Assembly: GCA_964466315.1 (NCBI GenBank)
Contig: CAYXNS010000016.1
Span: 1-49,504, forward strand
Direction of reading: 5' to 3'
Origin: SMWC01 sp964466315
GTDB taxonomy: Bacteria; Pseudomonadota; Gammaproteobacteria; Steroidobacterales; Rariloculaceae
DNA length: 49,504 nt
Positions 40,676 to 48,862 of the stretch are shown in pieces. Numbering within the stretch: the first letter of the stretch is position 1; every line of letters begins with the position of its first letter. The translations under genes were made by a program, and so were the position numbers. Under the pieces are notes generated by a model. The model searched no databases, was not told the DNA's origin, and was given only the letters and a program-made list of their open reading frames with translations.

Positions 40676-41559
40676 CTACCGCCGTAGATGAGGAGCAGTA
40701 CACCACCATAGACGCTCGGTTCGAGAAAATCCGCCGTGCTGCGACCGAGGTTGAACTCCAGATCCATCCGGTACGAAATAGGAAACATAAAGCTCGCACT
40801 GACGAACTCGAGTTCCAACCCATCCACGGCCGAGTTGTTACGGCCGAAGCTCAGATTGATGAGCTTCTGGCCGGCACGCCACTCGAAGCCGAACCGTCGA
40901 TCGTTCTCGAGAAAGCTATTAGCGAGAGTCAAAGTCGAACTCGAGAGGAAGTTGAATACGTCGAGACGCGGTAGCACAGCGAGACTTCGCGAATAGTCAT
41001 ACTCCCTCGCGCTGCCATAGACACGCCACCAATCCGTAAGATCGGCACGAAAGTAGACTCCGGTGCCGTCGCTGGTTAGCTCGGTCGTGCGCTGAATCGG
41101 CCGGTCCCGCGGACCGACGATGGGGAAACTCAGGTCGATGTCACGACGCTCGAGTTCCACACCGACATTGAAGCGGTCGCCGTGCAGGTAGATCGAGCCC
41201 CGGTAGTCGAGGGACTCCACGGCATCCTTCTCGCCCCATTGCTCGACCTCGAGCGACGCGCCGAGCAGACCGAAGCTGTAATCGACTCCGAAGATCAAAT
41301 CGTCAGTCGAAATATCCGCGCGCTCCGCAGGCAACATGCTGCGCCCGGCGGAGAAGAATAGCCAGGTATCCTCGGTGACACCCCAATTGAACGTGGTGAA
41401 GAAACTCTGACTGTCCTGCTCGTCGGTTTGCAACGTCAAACCGACGGCCCAGGGTTCGAAACCGTCTTCGGATTCCTCCTCCTGAGCGAGCGCGACCGAA
41501 CCGATCCCAACCAGGAAGCAGAAGCCGAGTAGTGAGGCACAGGACCTAGAGCGGGACAT
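40672..41559 (-). CDS. Predicted outer-membrane beta-barrel protein
   Basis: No named family recognised. Signal peptide with cut after SVALAQ (about residue 25), then an acidic start EEESEDG and about a dozen alternating amphipathic stretches ending in aromatic residues, such as WAVGLTLQTDE, DLIFGVDYSFGLLGASLEVE and FNVGVELERRDIDLSF. The last strand ends GGVLLLIYGGS. These fit an outer-membrane barrel of 12-16 strands. I prefer ATG 41559 (295 aa) to the TTG two codons upstream. The start lies inside the end of the uppP remnant, and the gene is convergent with cca. Confidence 0.7.
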   Translation of the reverse strand: MSRSRSCASLLGFCFLVGIGSVALAQEEESEDGFEPWAVGLTLQTDEQDSQSFFTTFNWGVTEDTWLFFSAGRSMLPAERADISTDDLIFGVDYSFGLLGASLEVEQWGEKDAVESLDYRGSIYLHGDRFNVGVELERRDIDLSFPIVGPRDRPIQRTTELTSDGTGVYFRADLTDWWRVYGSAREYDYSRSLAVLPRLDVFNFLSSSTLTLANSFLENDRRFGFEWRAGQKLINLSFGRNNSAVDGLELEFVSASFMFPISYRMDLEFNLGRSTADFLEPSVYGGVLLLIYGGS

Positions 41560-41680
41560 AGGCAATGACCCCTGCGAGAAAAAAACGATAGACGGCGAAT
41601 ATCAGAATTCCCATGTGCTCAATTAGTCGTAGAAACACCACGATAGCAAGGAGCGCCGTCACAAAAAAACGCGTGGCTGC
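41546..41680 (-). pseudogene. uppP: 3' remnant of uppP (bacA), undecaprenyl-diphosphatase
   Basis: The minus strand between the MidA-like stop and 41546 encodes the last 44 codons of UppP: VTALLAIVVFLRLIEH, FAVYRFFLAG and YVPL then TAG. This corresponds to the final membrane helices of the enzyme (compare F-A-I-Y-R-F in E. coli UppP). The rest, about 220 residues with the active-site motifs, is missing. The upstream 42 nt in the same frame is not recognisable. In Enterobacteria uppP lies between folB and cca, consistent with an ancestral gene here. The omp start codon lies within the remnant. Confidence 0.85.
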
Positions 41681-41722
41681 AGACGGTGGCTGGCAATAGC
41701 TGAATCGGCAACGGACTGAGAT

Positions 41723-42868
41723 TCAGAGCCGGTCGCGAAGATCTCTGCCAGGTAAGTCGTGCTCTATGCCTCGCGTCAGGAGAAGCACCTTGAAGCGCTC
41801 GCCCATCTCACCCGGTAGCACGAGGGTCTTAAATGCCTGAGCTTGCTCGACGTCGACACGCCCGCCACCGGTCTCTAGAAACTCTGCGGCGCCACCCTCG
41901 ATCAGAAACTGGCCCTGCGTCGTAAAGCCTGCGACCGAGAGACCCGCCTCGGCCGCCGCACGCGCACAAGCACTGAAATCCACCCATGCGCTGATGTCCT
42001 GCAAACCTGGATAGAGAAACGGGTTGGAGTGCGCACGGTGACGATAGTGGCAGGCGAGCGTCCCGTCAGAACGGGAAGGATGGTAATACTCATGCGCGAC
42101 GAGCCCGTAATCGACGATCAGTATGGCGCCACGGGTCAGTAGATCGGCGAGACTCGCGACCCAAGGTGCGAGACTGCGCGAGAGCTCGGAGCGGGCTCCT
42201 TTGGGCAACACATACCCGAGCCTCGATTCGAGCGTTTCCACCTCGGCACTCAATTCGGCATCGGCTGGCCCTTCGGCCCAGGCAAAGCCGTCCCGCTCGA
42301 GCGCGACGCCCAACACCCTCACACCATCCGAGGACTTCACGAAGCGCGTCACGGGAAAAGCGTCGAGCACTTCGTTCGCGAGAATGACGCCCTCGAAGGA
42401 ACTGGGCGGCGCTTCATCAAGCCAGGTGACTCGATCTTCGAATGCGGCAAGCTGCGAACGCTGGCGCTCGCGGAGTTCGGCACTTGGCTCGAGGATCTGA
42501 TAACGAAGACGTTGCGTGACGCTTCCATCCAGCGCGGTCAGGATAGTCTCGGCCAGGCGCCCGCTGCCCGCACCGAACTCGTGGATCACGGGTTTGCTCG
42601 AGCGATCGAGAACCGGGGTGATCTCGCGTGCCAATGCCCGGCCGAATATGTCAGACAACTCGGGGGCCGTTACGAAGTCACCGGCTGAACCGAACTTGGC
42701 GCTACCGCCACTGTAATACCCCAGGCCCGGCTCGTAGAGAGCCCGCTGCATGTATCGCTCGAAGCTGATCCACCCACCAGCCTGCTCCAGTTCCTCACGT
42801 ATTCGTGAGCTGAGTTCCCGGCTGATGGCTAAAGCCTGATCGTCGGGCTCAGGAATGGGTGGAAGCAT
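41723..42868 (-). CDS. SAM-dependent methyltransferase, MidA/NDUFAF7 (DUF185) family
   Basis: Class I methyltransferase related to NDUFAF7, which methylates an Arg of complex I in mitochondria. The 381-residue product shows GGWISFERYMQRALYEPGLGYYSGG and FGSAGDFVTAPELSDIFGRA (family signatures), the SAM loop IHEFGAGSGRLAE, ILANEVLDAFPV and LIVDYGLVAHEYYHPSR. I chose ATG 42868, just after the divergent folM region; longer frames upstream are shadows of folM. Substrate in bacteria unknown. The stop is followed in frame by the uppP remnant. Confidence 0.92.
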   Translation of the reverse strand: MLPPIPEPDDQALAISRELSSRIREELEQAGGWISFERYMQRALYEPGLGYYSGGSAKFGSAGDFVTAPELSDIFGRALAREITPVLDRSSKPVIHEFGAGSGRLAETILTALDGSVTQRLRYQILEPSAELRERQRSQLAAFEDRVTWLDEAPPSSFEGVILANEVLDAFPVTRFVKSSDGVRVLGVALERDGFAWAEGPADAELSAEVETLESRLGYVLPKGARSELSRSLAPWVASLADLLTRGAILIVDYGLVAHEYYHPSRSDGTLACHYRHRAHSNPFLYPGLQDISAWVDFSACARAAAEAGLSVAGFTTQGQFLIEGGAAEFLETGGGRVDVEQAQAFKTLVLPGEMGERFKVLLLTRGIEHDLPGRDLRDRL

Positions 42869-42944
42869 CGACCTTCGGCGCCGGGGGCAAGTTGAAAACG
42901 CGAATAGTGTAACCTTACGCCCTGCTGAACGTTGTGGAGTAGCG

Positions 42945-43706
42945 GTGGTCGATTCGGATACAGGCGATTCTATCGCTGGTCGCTGGGCGCTTATTACGGG
43001 TGCCGGCCGGCGCATCGGTGCGGCCATTGCCGAAGGCCTGCATGCAGCCGGGACCGATGTCATCGTGCATTACTATAAGTCCGGCGACGACGCCGAGTCG
43101 CTCGTGTCGACACTCAACGATGCTCGCGCCGATTCGGCGCTCGCGGTTCAGGGCAATCTCAGAGATAGCGCAGCGCTCACGCGGATGATCGCCGATATCA
43201 CAACGAAAACGGGGCGGCTGGACATCCTCGTGAATAACGCCTCGAGTTTCTACCCAACGCCGTTGGGATCGATCACGGAAGCGCAGTGGGACGACCTCCT
43301 CGGCGTTAACCTCAAGGTGCCACTGTTTCTCTGCCAGGCGGCACTGCCACACCTACAGGCGTCCAAGGGCGTGATCGTCAATATCGTCGACGTCCACTCG
43401 CAGCGGCCTCTGAAAAACCATCCCCTCTATGGCGCGGCGAAATCCGGGCTCGCGATGTTGACACGCTCACTCGCAAAGGATCTCGGTCCGGATATCCGTG
43501 TAAACGGCGTCTCGCCGGGCGCGATACTCTGGCCAGAGTTCGGGATGTCCGAGTGCGTGCAGCAGAATATCATCGGCAAGACGGCGCTCAAGCGTGCCGG
43601 CAAACCAGAAGATATTGCCGCCGCGGTACTATTTCTCGTTCGCGATGCCCCATACGTTACAGGGCAGATTCTCGCGGTCGATGGGGGCCGTAGTACGGGC
43701 TGGTGA
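42945..43706 (+). CDS. folM: Pteridine reductase (FolM/PTR1-like SDR)
   Basis: NADPH-dependent short-chain reductase of dihydrobiopterin/folate type. The nucleotide motif ITGAGRRIG has the TGxxxRxG signature that separates pteridine reductases from ordinary SDRs. NNASSFYPTPLG, IVDVHSQRPLKNHPLYGAAKSG (Asp, Tyr, Lys of the active site) and ILAVDGGRS follow. GTG 42945 with TGGAG 6 nt upstream gives 253 aa; the frame extends upstream but overlaps the divergent methyltransferase. The folate genes folK and folB are close by on the other strand. Confidence 0.92.
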   Translation: MVDSDTGDSIAGRWALITGAGRRIGAAIAEGLHAAGTDVIVHYYKSGDDAESLVSTLNDARADSALAVQGNLRDSAALTRMIADITTKTGRLDILVNNASSFYPTPLGSITEAQWDDLLGVNLKVPLFLCQAALPHLQASKGVIVNIVDVHSQRPLKNHPLYGAAKSGLAMLTRSLAKDLGPDIRVNGVSPGAILWPEFGMSECVQQNIIGKTALKRAGKPEDIAAAVLFLVRDAPYVTGQILAVDGGRSTGW

Positions 43707-43713
43707 GCACAGC

Positions 43714-45090
43714 TCAGTGAGCTCCGAGTAATCGCTCTGCGACCGGCGCACCCGGATGGAGAGAGCCACCCCGAAAAGGAACCGGCGGCGCTACCGGTTT
43801 GGACTGGAAAGCGGCCAGACCGCACCTCCCCGTCCCGATGAACTGGAGCGCCGAAGCCAGGGACGCCTCATCCGGATCACCCAGTGCGAACGCCAGTTCG
43901 TCACTCGCATTGCAGGTGACGCCGAGACCGTCGAAGTACCCTCCTTCGCCCAAGGCGTTGACCGTCTCGAAGGTTACGGGCCGGAGCAGGAACTCGTCGT
44001 CGCAGTAGGAAAATGCGGACTGGCCGACGGGCTTGCCGAACGTAGCACTACCGACGAGCGTAACGACGGTATGCGGAAGTAGCGCATTGATCACGAGCTC
44101 GCTTGCGGACGCAGTGCCGCCGGCCGTAATGAACACGACCTGCTGCAGCAGCGTTAGCGAGCCCGGGCGAAACTGAAAGGGCTCGAGTTCGTTCAAAGCG
44201 CTCTTGGCGCTGTTGAAGCGTGTCTCCGAGAGAATCTTATCGTTGGCAATCACTCCGCCGATGAGATCCGCGAGCCGCTCCGCCGTAGACACCAGCCCGC
44301 CACCGTTGTAACGCACGTCGACGACGAGCGCGTTTACGCTCTGCGACTCGAACTCCGCGAAGGCCTGATCGAGTACCGCGTTGGCCGTGGAGATGAATGT
44401 GCGGAAATCCAGGTAACCGACCTTGGCACCGGCGACATCGAAGATTGCCGTCGACGGCAGGGGGTCGATCGTCACGAGAGCTCGAGTGACCGAGACTTCA
44501 AATTCTGTACCGTCCAGCTCGCGAACGAGAAACGTACGCGTTATACCCTCGGTGCTTGGCCCAAGCGCAGCAGAGAAGCCTTCGGCCGCGACGATCTGCG
44601 CGATCGTACGCCCGTTGATAGCGAGAATCCTCTGGCCGCGCTGGAATCCGACCGCGGCCGCGGGGGAATCCGGGAAGACCTGTGTCAGCCGCAAATCCAC
44701 GTTGAACGGTGGATCAACGAACCTGGAGCCGAAGCCGTAACCGACGAACTCGCCTTCGCCGAAGAATTGTGCGTCGGCCACGGGTGTCGTGACGAAACTG
44801 AAGCCACGATCGAACCGCTCCGGGCGAAAGCGCAAGAATGCCAGCAATACCCCGACCGACGAAAAATCGTTGATATCGAGCCCGCCGTATTTCTGCTGCT
44901 GAGCCGGTTCGTCATTGAAGAAATACCATTCCTCCATGATGTCTAGAACTGACTGCTGTTGTACGGCTGTGGAACAGGTCGAGGTATCGTCACTCCCGGT
45001 GAGCTGACTACCGCTGCTACCGCTGCAGCCGACGACTGCCGCCGCAGCAAGCAGGGTAATGGCGAACCGTGGCAAGAGCTCGGGCTGCAC
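43714..45090 (-). CDS. S41 family C-terminal processing peptidase-like lipoprotein
   Basis: Predicted envelope serine protease. N-terminal lipoprotein signal with AVVGC (Cys about 22), a Ser/Thr-rich linker, a helical region (about 45-85), a PDZ domain (about 115-205, LTQVFPDSPAAAVGFQRGQRILAINGR) and the S41 catalytic core with VVDVRYNGGG, Ser in GGTASASELV (about 335) and the general-base Lys in FGKPVG (about 365). 458 residues. GTG start at 45090 directly after the folK stop. The C-terminal tail has a second Cys. Last gene of the tsaD-folB-folK run. Confidence 0.9.
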   Translation of the reverse strand: MQPELLPRFAITLLAAAAVVGCSGSSGSQLTGSDDTSTCSTAVQQQSVLDIMEEWYFFNDEPAQQQKYGGLDINDFSSVGVLLAFLRFRPERFDRGFSFVTTPVADAQFFGEGEFVGYGFGSRFVDPPFNVDLRLTQVFPDSPAAAVGFQRGQRILAINGRTIAQIVAAEGFSAALGPSTEGITRTFLVRELDGTEFEVSVTRALVTIDPLPSTAIFDVAGAKVGYLDFRTFISTANAVLDQAFAEFESQSVNALVVDVRYNGGGLVSTAERLADLIGGVIANDKILSETRFNSAKSALNELEPFQFRPGSLTLLQQVVFITAGGTASASELVINALLPHTVVTLVGSATFGKPVGQSAFSYCDDEFLLRPVTFETVNALGEGGYFDGLGVTCNASDELAFALGDPDEASLASALQFIGTGRCGLAAFQSKPVAPPVPFRGGSLHPGAPVAERLLGAH

Positions 45091-45624
45091 TCAGCCCTCC
45101 GCGGCCCGGGAGGATCTGGAGTCGCCACCAGTTGCCGGCGTCTGCAGCTGCTCGAGCTTGACCAGCATTGGATTCATGTGCGCCATTTCACTCCAGGTCC
45201 GGCTGACGGGAATACCGGTTATTGGATGCTCGAGGCCGGGGGTGAGTTCCGCCAGCGGGCAGAGCACGAACGGGTAATGCAATATGTCGGCGTGCGGCAG
45301 CCCGAGTTCCGCATCGACGAGCGAGCCGTACAATAGGAGATCGAGGTCGAGACTACGCGGGCCGGCGCCGCTGCCGGATCTCGCCCGGCCGGCGCTGCGC
45401 TCGATATCGTTCAGGATCTCCTCGAACGCGACCGGACCCGCGTCGCTCACGAGGTGCAGGACGAGATTCAGAAAATCGTCACCGTCGAGTCCGATGGGCG
45501 GGTTGCGATACGCGCTCGACGACTTCACGTGACCGATACGATGCTCCAGTGCCTCGATCGCCTCGAGGATATTTCGCTCGGCATCGATGTTGCTCCCGAT
45601 ACCAATGTAGACGTCAGTCGGCAT
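45091..45624 (-). CDS. folK: 2-amino-4-hydroxy-6-hydroxymethyldihydropteridine pyrophosphokinase
   Basis: Second enzyme pair of folate synthesis, transfers pyrophosphate from ATP to hydroxymethyldihydropterin. The 177-residue product begins MPTDVYIGIGSNIDAERNI and has SSAYRNPPIGLDGDDFLN, the signature PRSLDLDLLLYG and LPHADILHYPFVLCPLAEL. I placed the start at ATG 45624, inside the end of folB (11-nt overlap), since the N-terminus matches there; the longer frame is a folB shadow. Confidence 0.96.
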   Translation of the reverse strand: MPTDVYIGIGSNIDAERNILEAIEALEHRIGHVKSSSAYRNPPIGLDGDDFLNLVLHLVSDAGPVAFEEILNDIERSAGRARSGSGAGPRSLDLDLLLYGSLVDAELGLPHADILHYPFVLCPLAELTPGLEHPITGIPVSRTWSEMAHMNPMLVKLEQLQTPATGGDSRSSRAAEG

Positions 45625-45979
45625 AGTCGTCCGTGGTACGTTCGATGATGACGCCGACGACCTTGGAACCCTCGATCGCGCCGGGCTTTGCGACGGACAA
45701 CTTGACCCAGGAAACGCCGAACTCCTCGATGACGATGCGGGCTGCAGCATCCGCGAGCGACTCCACCAATTGAAACTCCGATGCGCCGACGAACTCGATG
45801 AGGCGCTTGGCCACATCTTTGTAGTTGAGTGTGCGGTCGATGGTATCGTCGCGTGCCGCGCTTTTCGTATCCGTCGCCATCTCCAGGTCGATGCTGACCT
45901 TCTGCTTTACGCGTCGCTCCCATTCCCAGATCCCGATAACGGCATCGATGTCCAATTGGCGGAGGAAGACTTTGTCCAT
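45614..45979 (-). CDS. folB: Dihydroneopterin aldolase
   Basis: Cleaves dihydroneopterin to hydroxymethyldihydropterin. The 121-residue product starts MDKVFLRQLDIDAVIGIWEWER, with VKQKVSIDLEMATD, a conserved Tyr/Lys region DRTLNYKDVAKRLIEF and a C-terminal WVKLSVAKPGAIEGSKVVGV. ATG 45979 lies 8 nt after the tsaD stop; upstream frame extension overlaps tsaD and is not coding. plsY, which stands between tsaD and folB in E. coli, is absent. Confidence 0.96.
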   Translation of the reverse strand: MDKVFLRQLDIDAVIGIWEWERRVKQKVSIDLEMATDTKSAARDDTIDRTLNYKDVAKRLIEFVGASEFQLVESLADAAARIVIEEFGVSWVKLSVAKPGAIEGSKVVGVIIERTTDDYAD

Positions 45980-45987
45980 AACGATCC

Positions 45988-47022
45988 TCAGACGGTCAGC
46001 GTGAGTTCGTCGAGTGGCCAGCGCGGTCGCGCCTGGATACGCGGCACCCCCGGTTCGACGGTTTCCCGGCGGCACCATCCTGCATAGGCGATCATGGCCC
46101 CATTGTCGGTGCAAAATCTCGGCCGGGGGTAGTAGACGCGAAAATGCCGTTGCTCGCCGGCAAGTTTGAGCCGCCTGCGCAGTTCCTCATTCGCGCCGAC
46201 GCCGCCCGCAACCACGAGCTGGCCGAGGCCGGTTTCCTCCATGGCTCGCACGGACTTGTCGACGAGCGTATCGACCACGGCAGCCTGAAACGAAGCAGCG
46301 ATGTTCGCGTGTAACGCGCCGTTCGCCTCATCGGAACCCGCGCGCGACGACTCGCTGTCGAGTTTGAGCCGCACCGCGGTCTTGAGACCGCTGAAGCTGA
46401 AATTCAATCCGCGACCACGCATCGGCCGTGGGAAATCGTAGGCTTTCGGATCACCCTCCGCGGCGAGTGCCGCGAGCGCCGGACCGCCCGGATACGGCAG
46501 TGACATGAGCCGCGCGATCTTGTCGAAGGCCTCACCGGCGGCATCGTCCAGGGTGTTACCCACCGTGCAATAGTCACCGAGGCCTTGCACCTCCGCCAGC
46601 AGCGTGTGCCCGCCCGAGACCAGCAGTGCCATGAACGGAAAATCCGGGGCGTCGTCCTCGAGTCGAGCGGCCAGCAGATGCGCCTCGAGATGGTGGATCG
46701 GAATCGCGGGTATGCCGAGCCCGTATGCCAGCGAAGCGGCCAGACATCCGCCGACCATGAGCGCGCCGACGAGCCCCGGGCCGGCCGTATAGGCGATCAC
46801 ATCGAGGTCCTCTAGCATCAATCCGGCGTCTGCAACGACCTCGCAGACGAGCGGCGCCAAGCGTGCAATATGATCGCGCGAGGCGAGCTCCGGAACGACG
46901 CCGCCGAAGCGCTCGTGGGTCTCGATCTGGCTGTAGAGCGCCTCCGCCACGAGCCCCTTCTCGGCGTCGTAGATCGCGATGCCAGTCTCATCGCAGCTCG
47001 TCTCTATACCCAATACCTTCAA
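45988..47022 (-). CDS. tsaD: tRNA N6-adenosine threonylcarbamoyltransferase TsaD
   Basis: Catalytic subunit of the t6A37 tRNA modification complex. The 344-residue product has the ASKHA fold: VLGIETSCDETGIAI, GVVPELASRDH, the metal-binding IHHLEAHLLAARL, SGGHTLLAEVQGLGDY and VAGGVGANEELRRRL. TTG start at 47022 with GAGGA at proper distance, giving exactly the family N-terminus MKVLGIETS. Divergent from rpsU, as in many gammaproteobacteria. Confidence 0.97.
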   Translation of the reverse strand: MKVLGIETSCDETGIAIYDAEKGLVAEALYSQIETHERFGGVVPELASRDHIARLAPLVCEVVADAGLMLEDLDVIAYTAGPGLVGALMVGGCLAASLAYGLGIPAIPIHHLEAHLLAARLEDDAPDFPFMALLVSGGHTLLAEVQGLGDYCTVGNTLDDAAGEAFDKIARLMSLPYPGGPALAALAAEGDPKAYDFPRPMRGRGLNFSFSGLKTAVRLKLDSESSRAGSDEANGALHANIAASFQAAVVDTLVDKSVRAMEETGLGQLVVAGGVGANEELRRRLKLAGEQRHFRVYYPRPRFCTDNGAMIAYAGWCRRETVEPGVPRIQARPRWPLDELTLTV

Positions 47023-47041
47023 TGCGAATCCTCGCGGAATC

Positions 47042-47071
47042 TTTACAGGATGCCATCCTAAGGGATATTAT
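47042..47071 (+). promoter_or_regulatory. Sigma-70 promoter of rpsU with inverted repeat in the spacer
   Basis: TTTACA (47042-47047), 18-nt spacer, TATTAT (47066-47071). The spacer contains AGGAT-gcc-ATCCT (47047-47059), a possible operator. The predicted start, near 47078, is only some 7 nt before the hairpin in the leader. Confidence 0.65.
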
Positions 47072-47084
47072 TGATCGGTTCAGC

Positions 47085-47108
47085 GCCGGCATCAGCCGGC
47101 CTATTTTT
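47085..47108 (+). terminator. Terminator-like hairpin in the rpsU leader
   Basis: GCCGGC-atca-GCCGGC (47085-47100) followed by CTATTTTT. It would lie at about +7 to +30 of the rpsU transcript, so it may attenuate, or stabilise the 5' end. It cannot end the tsaD transcript, which runs the other way. Stem of 6 GC pairs is short; activity not certain. Confidence 0.5.
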
Positions 47109-47125
47109 CTGTTTAGGAATCATCG

Positions 47126-47341
47126 ATGCCAGGCGTTCGTGTAAGAGAAAGTGAGCACTTCGATGCCGCCCTGCGGCGCTTCAAGCGCGCCTGCGAGAAA
47201 GCGGGCGTGCTGACCGAGCTGCGCCGGCGCGAGTACTACGAGAAGCCCACCCAGGAGCGTAAGCGCAAGAAAGCTGCAGCCGTCAAACGTCACATGAAGC
47301 GGCAAGCCAGGCAGGTCACGCGACGCACCCGCATGTATTGA
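47126..47341 (+). CDS. rpsU: 30S ribosomal protein S21
   Basis: Small ribosomal subunit protein needed for translation initiation. The 71-residue basic product, PGVRVRESEHFDAALRRFKR to RQVTRRTRMY, matches bS21 in length and sequence. AGGA lies 8 nt before the ATG. In many gammaproteobacteria it starts the rpsU-dnaG-rpoD operon; here yqeY follows and then a convergent unrelated gene. Confidence 0.98.
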   Translation: MPGVRVRESEHFDAALRRFKRACEKAGVLTELRRREYYEKPTQERKRKKAAAVKRHMKRQARQVTRRTRMY

Positions 47342-47361
47342 GCATCCGGGGGCGATGTTCC

Positions 47362-47823
47362 ATGCCACCGACTCCCACGCTCCAAGAGCGTCTCCAGGAA
47401 GATATCAAGACCGCCCTCCGCGCCGGCGATAAGGCGCGCCTGAGTATTCTGCGCCTGGCGATGGCCGCGATCAAGCAGCGCGAGATCGACACGCGCGAGG
47501 CGCTGACCGATGACGGTGTGCTGGCGCTCGTCGAAAAAATGGTGAAGCAGTGCCACGATGCCATCGGCCAGTTTCAGCAGGGGAGTCGCGACGATCTTGT
47601 TGCGAAGGAAACGGCGGAGATCGACGTTCTCAAGGCGTATCTTCCCGAGCCGCTCGACGAAGCGGCGACGCTCGCACTCGTCGATGAAGTCATCGCCGCT
47701 ACCGGAGCAAGTTCATTGAAAGACATGGGACGCGTCATGGGCAAACTGAAGACCCGCGCGGCCGGTCAGATCGACATGGGCAAGGTCAGCGGGATCGTCA
47801 AGAACCGTCTCGTCGAGCAGTAG
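47362..47823 (+). CDS. yqeY: GatB/YqeY domain protein
   Basis: YqeY family protein with the GatB C-terminal-like tRNA-binding fold. The 153 residues from ATG 47362 read TLQERLQEDIKTALRAGDKA, LRLAMAAIKQREIDTR, QFQQGSRDDLVAKETAEIDVLKAYLPEPL and DMGRVMGKLKTRAAGQIDMG, all typical. A TTG at 47338 in frame is less likely. It lies 20 nt after rpsU, and the operon ends here: dnaG and rpoD do not follow. Function in bacteria not established. Confidence 0.95.
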   Translation: MPPTPTLQERLQEDIKTALRAGDKARLSILRLAMAAIKQREIDTREALTDDGVLALVEKMVKQCHDAIGQFQQGSRDDLVAKETAEIDVLKAYLPEPLDEAATLALVDEVIAATGASSLKDMGRVMGKLKTRAAGQIDMGKVSGIVKNRLVEQ

Positions 47824-47828
47824 CGGGA

Positions 47829-48830
47829 CTACTGTGCGGAATGCATCGCGACTTCCTGGTCGCAACCTAGTCTCAACATCTCGAAGTGCGGTGAATAACG
47901 CCAGACGAACTGGGCCGTGACGGGCTCGGCGAAATATTCGGAATCCTCGAGGACGATATTGATTAACGCGTGCGTGCCATCGTCATTCAAGCTGTAACGT
48001 TCGACGACATGCTTCTTGGCGCCCGAGGGGATACCCGTGCCGGAGCCGTAGGGCGAACGATGATCGGCGAAGCCTGCCGTGTCGACGACGAGCGTCTCAC
48101 CTTCCCACCAACCGATGGAATGCCCTTGCAGCGTTCGTTCACCGTCGTGCGGATGCACGCGCCCATCCATATAAATGGTTCGCTCGGTCCCGTAGAACTC
48201 GTTCCTGAACGTGATGACGTCGTCACTGAGTTCCATCTCGCTCAAGTAAAGATAGGATGACAAAATAAAGGGCGTCGGCCAGGTGATGCATTGGAGCGTC
48301 GGATTCAGTAACTGCGTGTACGCAGCCTTGGCCGCTTCACCCCGCGCCGTTAACGGCTTCTCCGACAACATGACGACGAAGTTCTTGAGCGACGAGCGCT
48401 CGCCCTGCCAGACTCCTTCGAGACTCCCGGTGCTCGCGATGGGACCCTCGTGCGTGTTCTGCGTCGTGCTGTTCCACGACACCATCGTCGCACCGTCGGA
48501 CGTTTCGAGAGACGACAGTAGCCCGTGATGCCGGTCGGGACGTCTGTCGGGATTCGCGCGAATGGCAACGCTGTCACCGGGGGTGAACGAATCGTGTGAC
48601 CAACCGCTGCGGCTCATGACGGGCGTCGGGTCGGTTTCGATGAGCCACTCGTTCCCGTTCTCGTCTTCGACGGTCAGATAGACGTGCGGGTTGGTCCACT
48701 CGTAACGGATGACCGTGCCCTCGAACGCGACGACGCGCTCCAGATCGAAGCCCGTGTGGCTGTGATGCGCAATCGATGCGGCCGATAGCAGACCGGCCAC
48801 CACCAAAAACATGGTTACACAGAATCTCAC
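47829..48830 (-). CDS. DUF6152-like exported protein
   Basis: 333-residue protein with signal peptide (cut after AASIA, about residue 21), then HHSHTGFDLERVVAFEGTVIRYEWTNPHVYL, the stretch typical of DUF6152 (AHHS and EWTNPH motifs). A long C-terminal part (about 120-333) contains GVWQGERS and LVVDTAGFADHRSPYGSG. No enzyme motif recognised. Such genes often occur in families in environmental Proteobacteria, near secreted beta-propeller proteins, as here. ATG at 48830; it ends 5 nt from convergent yqeY. Confidence 0.7.
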   Translation of the reverse strand: MRFCVTMFLVVAGLLSAASIAHHSHTGFDLERVVAFEGTVIRYEWTNPHVYLTVEDENGNEWLIETDPTPVMSRSGWSHDSFTPGDSVAIRANPDRRPDRHHGLLSSLETSDGATMVSWNSTTQNTHEGPIASTGSLEGVWQGERSSLKNFVVMLSEKPLTARGEAAKAAYTQLLNPTLQCITWPTPFILSSYLYLSEMELSDDVITFRNEFYGTERTIYMDGRVHPHDGERTLQGHSIGWWEGETLVVDTAGFADHRSPYGSGTGIPSGAKKHVVERYSLNDDGTHALINIVLEDSEYFAEPVTAQFVWRYSPHFEMLRLGCDQEVAMHSAQ

Positions 48831-48862
48831 GGTGGCGTCACGACCTCAGTCGTCGATATGAA

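Noticed and set aside
42869..43063. 65-residue extension of the MidA-like methyltransferase
   Set aside because: Antisense to the beginning of folM and without family similarity.
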